NCBI GenBank assembly: GCA_030150305.1 | Contig: JASLGD010000303.1 | Location: forward strand, 1-10,101 | DNA: 10,101 nucleotides | Origin: Caldimonas sp. | GTDB taxonomy: Bacteria; Pseudomonadota; Gammaproteobacteria; Burkholderiales; Burkholderiaceae_C | Reading direction: 5' to 3' | Shown: positions 1-5,585 of the stretch, piece by piece | How the letters are laid out: each line of letters opens with the position of its first letter | Numbering within the stretch: the first letter of the stretch is position 1 | Notes under the pieces: model-generated | Databases searched by the model: none | Seen by the model: the letters and a program-made list of their open reading frames with translations, nothing else | What the model was told of the DNA's origin: nothing | Program-made: the position numbers and the translations under genes

Positions 1-1565
1 ACCCGCCACCAGACCTCGCCGGACATTTCCTCTTCTTCGTTGCGCGGCGCCGGGACGCGGCGAAACTGGCAGTCGGTGAGGTATTCGATCTCGTCGTAGT
101 CGTAGAACACGACCTTGCCGTGGCGCGTGACGCCGAAGTTCTTCCACAGCATGTCGCCGGGGAAGATGTTGGCGCGCACGAGGTCCTTGATCGCGTTGCC
201 GTACTCGACGACGACCCGGGCGCGGTCCTCGGGCGTCGCTTCCTGCAGGTAGATGTTGAGCGGGATCATCCGCCGCTCGATGTAGACGTGGCGGATGACG
301 AGGACGTCGCGCTCCTCCTCGAGCAGGCTCGCGCAGTGCAGGCGCAGCTCGGCGACGAGCTCGTCGTCGAAGCGCGCGAGCGGCAGCGCGACGTCGCTGT
401 ACTCGAGCGTGTCGGCCATCCGGCCGACGCGGTCGTGCTGCTTGACGAGCAGGTACTTGGCCTGCACCTGCTCGCGCGTCGTCTCCTTCGGCGGCGGGAA
501 CTGGTCCTTGATCACCTTGAAGACGTACGGGAAGCTCGGCAGGTCGAAGACGAGCATCACCATGCCCTTGATGCCGGGCGCGATGCGGAACTTGTCCGAC
601 GAGTGCCGCATGTGCATCAGCAGGTCGCGGTAGAAGAGGCTCTTGCCCTGCTTCTGCAGGCCGAGGGCGCTGTAGAGCTCGGAGTTGGGCTTCCTCGGCA
701 TCAGCGAGCGCAGGAACTGCACGTACGCCGACGGCACCTCCATCGTCACCATGAAGTAGGCGCGCGCGAAGCTGAAGACGAGCTCGAGGTCGTCCTCGCC
801 GAACAGCGCCGCGTCGATGACGAGGCCGCGCTCGCCGTGCAGGATCGGCAGCGCGAACGGCGTCTCGACGAAGCCGTTGACGATCTTGCCGACGACGTAC
901 GCGCCCTTGTTGCGGAAGAAGAGCGACGACAGCACCTGGATCTGGAAGTTCGCCTGCAGGCGAAAGTCGCCGAGCTGATCGTCGACCGCCGCCATGACCG
1001 CGGCGACGTCGCGATCGAGGTCCTCGAACTCGCGCTCGAGCTGGAAGTTGGTGACGATGCGGTGCCACGTCTCGACGAGCGTCTCCCGCGACGGGTAGTA
1101 GGCGCGGTACGTCGGCAGCGCCGCCGGCTCGTCGTTCTCGAGATGCTCGGTCGCGACCGCCGAGCGCACGAAGAGGACGTCGTTGTGGAAATAGCTGCGG
1201 TGCAGGATCTTCGTCGTCACCGAGTTGAAGAACGTCTCGGCGCACTCGGGCTGGTAGTGCTTGATGAGCAGCCCGATGTAGTGCAGCTTGACGTGCTGCC
1301 AGACCTCGACCGGCAGCGTCGCCGCGCCGAACTCGTTCTGCAGCCGCTCGGTCGCCTCGGCGACGCGGCGCGCGTAGTACTCGATCCGCTGCGCCTGCGC
1401 CTGCTGCTGGCCCTGCCAGTCGGCGGCCTCGAAGCGCTTCTTCGCCTCGACGCTCGCCTGGCGGAACAGGCGATAGTGGCGGTCGAAGCCGTCGAGCATC
1501 GCGCGCGCGATCGCGAACGCGCGCTCGTCGGTCAGCGCGCGCGGCAACGCGACCGCCGCGCTCAC
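1..1565 (-). CDS. aceK: Isocitrate dehydrogenase kinase/phosphatase AceK, C-terminus truncated by window edge
   Basis: Cytoplasmic bifunctional enzyme that phosphorylates and dephosphorylates isocitrate dehydrogenase, setting the split of isocitrate between the TCA cycle and the glyoxylate shunt. 521 codons are visible. The ATP-loop motif APGIKGMVM lies at residues 329-337, the ATP-binding lysine at K350 (FKVIKD), the catalytic aspartate at D471 (FPGDMLWKNFG), and the metal and acidic site FYDYDE at 487-492 (D489, D491). These align to E. coli K336, D457, D475 and D477 with a constant offset of 14, so the core is intact. By comparison with the 578-residue E. coli protein, about 70 residues lie beyond the edge. 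I chose the GTG start because it overlaps the stop of the upstream MerR gene (GTGA, 1562-1565) and has GAGGG at 1573-1577, 7 nt ahead. It is probably co-transcribed with the regulator. The family assignment is very secure. Confidence 0.97.
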   Translation of the reverse strand, partial: MSAAVALPRALTDERAFAIARAMLDGFDRHYRLFRQASVEAKKRFEAADWQGQQQAQAQRIEYYARRVAEATERLQNEFGAATLPVEVWQHVKLHYIGLLIKHYQPECAETFFNSVTTKILHRSYFHNDVLFVRSAVATEHLENDEPAALPTYRAYYPSRETLVETWHRIVTNFQLEREFEDLDRDVAAVMAAVDDQLGDFRLQANFQIQVLSSLFFRNKGAYVVGKIVNGFVETPFALPILHGERGLVIDAALFGEDDLELVFSFARAYFMVTMEVPSAYVQFLRSLMPRKPNSELYSALGLQKQGKSLFYRDLLMHMRHSSDKFRIAPGIKGMVMLVFDLPSFPYVFKVIKDQFPPPKETTREQVQAKYLLVKQHDRVGRMADTLEYSDVALPLARFDDELVAELRLHCASLLEEERDVLVIRHVYIERRMIPLNIYLQEATPEDRARVVVEYGNAIKDLVRANIFPGDMLWKNFGVTRHGKVVFYDYDEIEYLTDCQFRRVPAPRNEEEEMSGEVWWR

Positions 1566-2002
1566 GCCTTGGCCCTCGCCCGCGTGCGCAGCGCCCGCCG
1601 CGCCGCGGCCTCCTGTGCGACGACCTCGTCGAGCGTCGCCTGCAGCTCGCCGAGCCGCGTCTCGAGCAGCGCGCGCTGGCGCGCGAGGACGTCGACGAAG
1701 CGGCGCAGCTGCGCGTCGCTGTCGCGCCGCGTCTCGTACATGTCGACGAGCTCCTTGACCTCGGCGAGCCTGAGGCCGAGGCGCTTGCCGCGCAGCGTCA
1801 GCGTCAGCCGGGCGCGGTCGCCGGCGCTGTAGACGCGGCTCTTGCCGGCGCGCGCGGGCCGCAGCAGCCCGCAGTCCTCGTAGAAGCGGATCGCGCGCGT
1901 CGTCAGGCCGAATTCGCGCGCGAGCTCGCCGATCGAGAACGTCGGCGCTTCGGCGGGCGCCGCGCCGGAGGGTGTCCGGCGCGCGACGGCGGCTCGGGCC
2001 AT
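1562..2002 (-). CDS. MerR-family transcriptional regulator, LiuR-like
   Basis: 146-residue DNA-binding regulator. An Ala/Arg-rich N-terminal tail (about 1-20) precedes a MerR winged helix-turn-helix: FSIGELAREFGLTTRAIRFY at 22-41, then a wing with SRVYSAGDRARL at 55-66. Residues about 98-135 form a heptad-like helix for dimerisation. There is no C-terminal cysteine pair or large ligand domain, so metal sensing is unlikely. The RFYED(E/C)GLL and LRGKRLGL.LAEV signatures resemble LiuR, the MerR regulator of branched-chain amino acid and acyl-CoA breakdown. That subfamily label is my inference. It overlaps aceK by 4 bp and diverges from an MBL hydrolase gene, with an ACGT dyad between them. I prefer the ATG at 2002; an in-frame TTG at 2008 would add two residues. 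Neither has a strong Shine-Dalgarno sequence. Confidence 0.9.
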   Translation of the reverse strand: MARAAVARRTPSGAAPAEAPTFSIGELAREFGLTTRAIRFYEDCGLLRPARAGKSRVYSAGDRARLTLTLRGKRLGLRLAEVKELVDMYETRRDSDAQLRRFVDVLARQRALLETRLGELQATLDEVVAQEAAARRALRTRARAKA

Positions 2003-2020
2003 GACCAACTACACTCGAAG

Positions 2021-2036
2021 TTGACGTTTACGTAAG
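2021..2036. promoter_or_regulatory. Candidate MerR/LiuR operator, ACGT-TT-ACGT dyad
   Basis: The only clear symmetry in the divergent intergenic region is TTGACGTTTACGTAAG, with perfect half-sites ACGT at 2024-2027 and 2030-2033 around a central TT, and matching T/A at 2022 and 2035. The centre lies about 26 bp from the regulator ATG and 36 bp from the MBL start, so one bound dimer could control both directions. ACGT-cored palindromes are, as I recall, typical of LiuR-type regulators, but I could not check this against a motif model. TTGACG at 2021-2026 could also serve as a -35 box for the rightward gene, although no well-spaced -10 box is evident. Confidence 0.5.
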
Positions 2037-2064
2037 GTGCGCGAAGTCTAATGGAAGCGGCGCG

Positions 2065-3153
2065 ATGAACGCTCTCGAGAGCCAGCTCGACTACTGCCTC
2101 GGCACCGCGACTCCCGAGCCGGGGCGCGCGTTCGAGGTCGCCCCCGGGATCCTCTGGGCGCGCATGCGCCTGCCGTTCCGGCTCGACCACATCAACGTCT
2201 GGCTGCTCCGCGACGCCGTCGTCGAGGGCCCGGGCGAGCCGGCGCGCGAGGGCTGGAGCATCGTCGACTGCGGCATCGACGACGAGGCGACGCACGCGGC
2301 GTGGGAGGAGCTGTTCGCGACCGCGCTCGGCGGCCTGCCGGTGCTGCGCGTGATCGTCACCCACATGCACCCCGACCACATCGGCTCGGCGCACTGGCTG
2401 TGCGAGCGCTGGAACGCGCGCCTCTGGATCAGCGCGACCGACTACGGCGTCGCGCGCACGGCGACGCGCGCGAGCGCCGGCTTCGGCGGCCCGCTGTCGG
2501 CGGCGTTCATGGCGCAGCACGGCATGGCGGCCGACCGCGAGAAGGTCGGCGGCGTCGCCGCCCGCAGCAACTACTACAAGAGCCTCGTCCCCGACGTGCC
2601 GGCGTCGTACCGCCGCATGCTCGGCGGCGGCCGCGTCGCGATCGGCAGCGGCGCGGCGCGCGCCGACTGGACGTGCCACGCCGGCTACGGCCACGCGCCC
2701 GAGCACATCGCGCTGCACAACGAGCGCGCGGGCGTGCTGATCAGCGGCGACATGGTGCTGCCGCGGATCTCGACCAACGTCAGCGTCGTCGACGTCGAGC
2801 CCGAGGCCGACCCGCTGACGCTCTACCTCGACTCGATCGAGCGGATGCGCGCCATCGATCCGGGCGTCCTCGTGCTGCCGTCGCACGGCCTGCCGTTCAA
2901 GGGGCTGCACACGCGGATCGGGCAGCTGCAGGCGCACCACGCCGAGCGCTTCGCCGAGACGCTCGAGGCGTGCGCGGCCAGGCCGCTGAGCGCGTTCGAG
3001 CTCGTCCCCGTGCTTTTCACACGCGCGCTCGACTTGCACCAGATGACGTTCGCGATCGGCGAGTCGATCGCGCACCTGCACGCGCTCTGGTACCAAGGCA
3101 AGCTCGCGCGCGAGATCGGCAGCGACGGGGTGATCCGGTTCCGCACCGTGTGA
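2065..3153 (+). CDS. MBL-fold metallo-hydrolase, LACTB2-like, substrate unknown
   Basis: 362-residue soluble hydrolase. The metallo-beta-lactamase fold shows the binuclear metal motif THMHPDH at 99-105 (H100, H102, D104, H105), then GHAPEH at 209-214 (H210, H214), the bridging aspartate in SGDMVLP at 227-233 (D229) and PSHG at 272-275 (H274). All expected ligands are present, so it should be catalytically competent. The last ~60 residues (RPLSAFELVPVLF... to ...GVIRF) resemble the winged-helix cap found after the MBL domain in LACTB2-type proteins. No signal peptide is seen. The start is supported by GGAAG at 2054-2058, 6 nt before the ATG. It is divergent from the MerR gene and probably shares its operator, which suggests (inference) a role in acyl-CoA or branched-chain catabolism, perhaps as a thioesterase-like hydrolase. 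The true reaction cannot be read from sequence. Confidence 0.9.
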   Translation: MNALESQLDYCLGTATPEPGRAFEVAPGILWARMRLPFRLDHINVWLLRDAVVEGPGEPAREGWSIVDCGIDDEATHAAWEELFATALGGLPVLRVIVTHMHPDHIGSAHWLCERWNARLWISATDYGVARTATRASAGFGGPLSAAFMAQHGMAADREKVGGVAARSNYYKSLVPDVPASYRRMLGGGRVAIGSGAARADWTCHAGYGHAPEHIALHNERAGVLISGDMVLPRISTNVSVVDVEPEADPLTLYLDSIERMRAIDPGVLVLPSHGLPFKGLHTRIGQLQAHHAERFAETLEACAARPLSAFELVPVLFTRALDLHQMTFAIGESIAHLHALWYQGKLAREIGSDGVIRFRTV

Positions 3154-3198
3154 GACAAGACCTCCGAGCGACGCGCGGCAGGCGAGCGAAGGGCAACG

Positions 3199-4206
3199 TC
3201 AGAGCCGTTCGGCGAACCGCAATCCGCGCCTGACCTCGCGGTACTCGGGCACCACCGACTCGACGATCGCCCAGAACCGCGGGCTGTGGTTCATCTCGCG
3301 CAGATGCGCGAGCTCGTGCGCGACGACGTAGTCGATCGTCGCGAGCGGCTGCTCGATCAAGCGCCAGTGCAGCCGGATCGATCCGTCGGCGCTCGCGCTG
3401 CCCCATCGCGTCGCCGCCGACGAGAGGGACAGCCGGCGCACGCGCACGCCGAGGCGCTGCGCGAAGTGCGCGGTGCGCTCGTGGAAGACGCGACGCGCCT
3501 CGCGCTGCAACCAGCCCTGCACCGCTTCGCGGATGCGCTCGGACGAGGCGTCGCGGGGCAAGGCGACGACGAGGCGCGGCGGCTCGCCGGCCGACGACGC
3601 GGCGACGAGCGCGGCGCCGCCTGCCGCCGCGGGGTCGAGCGCGACGACGGCCTTGCCGCCGAGGTAGGCGAAGAAAACGCCGTCGCGCCACACGACCCGC
3701 GCCGCGAGCCCGCGCGCCGCGCGCCCGCGTTGCTCGACGAGGCGGGCGACGATCCAGCGGCGCTTTTCCTGGACGGCGGCGTCGATCTCGCGCAAGGGCA
3801 CGCGGCGCGCGGCGCGCACGGTGAGGCCGTCGCCATCGACGACGAAGCCGATGCTGCGCCGGGTGACGCGGACGAGCCGATACGCGACCGTGCGGCCGTC
3901 GAGCACCGCCTCGCGCGTTGCTTCCCGGTGGCGCCACGGCGCGTGGTCGGCGCTCGGCGCATCGCTCGTCCCGGCGGTCGACGGTTGCGCGTTCGTCGGC
4001 CCGGCGCTCGTCGGCGCGGCGCTCGTCGGCCCGGCGCTCGTCGGCGCGAGGCCCGTCGGCTCGACCGGACGGGTCGGCGTCGATGTGCTCGGTGGCGCGC
4101 GCGAGGGCGCCGGCGTGCTCGCCTCGGCCGCTTCGAGCGCATCGAACAGCCCGAGCTGCAGCGCATCGACGATCCGCCGCAGGCCGCGGCGCAGGCCCAT
4201 GCTCAT
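3199..4206 (-). CDS. YgjP-type (DUF45/SprT-like) zinc metallopeptidase with long N-terminal linker
   Basis: 335-residue protein of the YgjP/DUF45 family, often labelled M48-family metallopeptidase. The zinc site HELAHLREMNHSPRFW spans 297-312: H297 and H301 with catalytic E298 form HExxH, and H307 is the likely third ligand. The family domain runs from about residue 100 to the end. The N-terminus is unusual: after a short LQLGLFDAL segment (16-24), residues about 30-88 are a Ser/Thr/Pro/Ala-rich linker partly encoded by a 15-bp tandem repeat. Family members I know lack such a long linker. The ATG overlaps the plsC stop (ATGA, 4203-4206), which favours this start over the ATG at 4200. No Shine-Dalgarno is visible, so translation is probably coupled. 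The physiological substrate of the family is not established. It ends 45 bp from the convergent MBL gene. Confidence 0.9.
   Translation of the reverse strand: MSMGLRRGLRRIVDALQLGLFDALEAAEASTPAPSRAPPSTSTPTRPVEPTGLAPTSAGPTSAAPTSAGPTNAQPSTAGTSDAPSADHAPWRHREATREAVLDGRTVAYRLVRVTRRSIGFVVDGDGLTVRAARRVPLREIDAAVQEKRRWIVARLVEQRGRAARGLAARVVWRDGVFFAYLGGKAVVALDPAAAGGAALVAASSAGEPPRLVVALPRDASSERIREAVQGWLQREARRVFHERTAHFAQRLGVRVRRLSLSSAATRWGSASADGSIRLHWRLIEQPLATIDYVVAHELAHLREMNHSPRFWAIVESVVPEYREVRRGLRFAERL
3991..4065. repeat. 15-bp tandem repeat, five degenerate units, inside the peptidase linker
   Basis: Units start at 3991, 4006, 4021, 4036 and 4051 with the plus-strand pattern G(C/T)(T/C)CGTCGGC(C/G/T)CG(G/A)(C/G). 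The middle three are near-identical and the outer two are degenerate. The 15-bp period keeps frame. On the coding strand it specifies the repeating pentapeptide around APTSA/GPTSA (residues ~48-72 of the peptidase). This looks like slippage expansion of a flexible linker, so copy number may vary between strains. Confidence 0.8.
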
Positions 4207-4970
4207 CGCGCGAGCGCCGGCGCGCCGCTCTCGCCGACGTACGCTTCGGGGTCGAGCCGGCGCATCTCGGCCTCGATCCAGCGCTCGACCTCGCGCATCA
4301 GCTCGTCGGCACTGCGGCCGGTCGAGTCGATCGGCTTGCCGATCGAGATGTCGATGACGCCGGGCCGCAGCAGAAAGCTCTTGCGCGGCCAGCAGCGCGC
4401 CGACGTCACCGCGATCGGCACCACCGGGCGGCCCGTCTCGACCGCGAGGCGCGTGCCGCCGTGCTTGTACGTGCCCTGGCTGCCGCGCGGCGTGCGCGTG
4501 CCCTCCGGGAACATGATGACCCAGTTGCCCTGCGCCATGTAGCGACGGCCCTGCTCGGCGACCTTCGTCCACGCCTCGGTGCGCTTGCTGCGGTCGATGT
4601 GGATGAGGTCCATGCGCGCCATCGTCCAGCCGAAGAACGGCACGTAGAGCAGCTCGCGCTTGAACACGTAGCAGAGCGGCCGCGGCATCAACGTCGGAAA
4701 CGCGAACGTCTCCCACGTCGACTGGTGCTTCGGCAGCAGGATGACCGGCGTGTCGGGCAGGTTCTCGCGTCCGGTGACGCGCGCGCGGACGCCGCAGATC
4801 GCGCGCGCGCCCCAGATCGCGGCGCGCAGCCAGACGATGACGAACCAGTACAGCCGCTCGCCGCGCACGAAGATCGAAGCGATCAGGCACAGGATCGCCC
4901 ACGGGATCACCGTGACGACGAGGAAGACGACGTAGATCGCCGAGCGGATCGCCGCGAGCATGCTCGTCAT
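4203..4970 (-). CDS. plsC: 1-acyl-sn-glycerol-3-phosphate acyltransferase (PlsC family)
   Basis: 255-residue membrane-associated acyltransferase that adds the second fatty acyl chain to lysophosphatidate to make phosphatidate, the precursor of membrane phospholipids. A hydrophobic N-terminal helix spans about 8-34. The acyltransferase motifs are block I at 81-87 (KHQSTWE), block II around FGWTMARMDLIHIDR (113-127), block III FPEGTR (154-159) and block IV VPIAV (184-188). Block I reads H82-X4-E87 instead of the usual H-X4-D. I recall KHQSTWET in other betaproteobacterial members, so this is probably a lineage variant rather than a defect. The ATG at 4970 overlaps the gmhB stop (ATGA, 4967-4970), and the 3' end overlaps the peptidase start. 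An internal ATG at 4961 is an alternative. The exact acceptor lipid is inferred from the family. Confidence 0.92.
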   Translation of the reverse strand: MTSMLAAIRSAIYVVFLVVTVIPWAILCLIASIFVRGERLYWFVIVWLRAAIWGARAICGVRARVTGRENLPDTPVILLPKHQSTWETFAFPTLMPRPLCYVFKRELLYVPFFGWTMARMDLIHIDRSKRTEAWTKVAEQGRRYMAQGNWVIMFPEGTRTPRGSQGTYKHGGTRLAVETGRPVVPIAVTSARCWPRKSFLLRPGVIDISIGKPIDSTGRSADELMREVERWIEAEMRRLDPEAYVGESGAPALAR

Positions 4971-5578
4971 CGGTCGAACGGCAGGAACACCGAGTCGGCG
5001 GTGTCGGTGTCGCCGCGCGCCTGCCGCTCGCGCTGGATGAGCTGCTGCGCGAACGACGCGAGATCGGCGTGGAAGACGGCGTGCGGCATCGCCTTGCGGA
5101 TCGCGCGCAGCGCGGCGTCGTCGAGCAGCGCGCCCTTGCCGGTGCGCACGAGGTGCGGCGCGCAGCCCGCGGCGACGGCGGCCTCGAGGTCGCGCAGCGA
5201 GTCGCCGACCGCGTACGTCTCGCGCAGCGCGACGCCGTAGCGCTCGCCGATCGCGTTCAGCATCCCGGGCAGCGGCTTGCGGCACGTGCAGCCGTCGTCG
5301 GGGCCGTGCGGGCAGAAGAAGACGGCGTCGATGCGGCCGCCGAGCTCGGCGAGCGCGCGGTTCATCTTGGCGTGGATGGCGTTCAGCGTCGCGAGGTCGA
5401 AGAGGCCGCGCGCGATCCCCGACTGGTTGGTCGCGACCACCGTGTGCCAGCCGGCGTGGTTGAGCCGCGCGATCGCCTCGAGCGAGCCGGCGATCGGCAC
5501 CCACTCGTCGGGAGACTTGACGAAGTCGTCGCGGTCCTCGTTGATCGTGCCGTCGCGGTCGAGGATGATGAGCTTCAT
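4967..5578 (-). CDS. gmhB: D-glycero-D-manno-heptose 1,7-bisphosphate 7-phosphatase
   Basis: 203-residue cytoplasmic HAD-superfamily phosphatase that removes the C7 phosphate of heptose 1,7-bisphosphate on the route to ADP-heptose for LPS inner core. Motif I is LDRDGT with nucleophile D7 and acid/base D9. Motif II is ATNQSG (T50, N51). The GmhB zinc loop has C89, H91, C97 and C99 (CPHGPDDGCTCRKP at 89-102), K101 follows, and GDSLRD (125-130) supplies the metal aspartates. Length fits the family (about 190 in E. coli). I chose the ATG at 5578, 7 bp after the glyS stop. An in-frame TTG at 5596 would add six residues and overlap glyS, and MKLIILDRDGT is the usual beginning. The other ADP-heptose genes are not in this window. 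Confidence 0.94.
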   Translation of the reverse strand: MKLIILDRDGTINEDRDDFVKSPDEWVPIAGSLEAIARLNHAGWHTVVATNQSGIARGLFDLATLNAIHAKMNRALAELGGRIDAVFFCPHGPDDGCTCRKPLPGMLNAIGERYGVALRETYAVGDSLRDLEAAVAAGCAPHLVRTGKGALLDDAALRAIRKAMPHAVFHADLASFAQQLIQRERQARGDTDTADSVFLPFDR

Positions 5579-5585
5579 CGTCGCA

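Noticed and set aside
120..1832. 570-codon open frame on the plus strand
   Set aside because: Antisense shadow of aceK and the MerR gene; the composition is almost all V, L, R, A, D, E with no recognisable motif.
2047..2052. TCTAAT as a -10 box for the MBL gene paired with TTGACG at 2021
   Set aside because: The spacer is 20 bp and the implied transcript start would fall at or after the GGAAG ribosome binding site. MerR-type promoters do tolerate long spacers, but the geometry here does not fit well.
1903..3096. 397-codon minus-strand frame opposite the MBL gene
   Set aside because: Antisense to a gene with full MBL metal motifs and a good ribosome binding site; no domain in the shadow product.
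3154..3198. Bidirectional terminator between the convergent MBL and peptidase genes
   Set aside because: The 45-bp gap shows no convincing stem-loop or T-run on either strand.
3286..4542. 418-codon plus-strand frame, and neighbouring frames at 3918-5240 and 3017-3937
   Set aside because: All overlap the peptidase, plsC or gmhB in other frames and are Arg/Ala-rich. The true frames carry HExxH, FPEGTR and DxD motifs.
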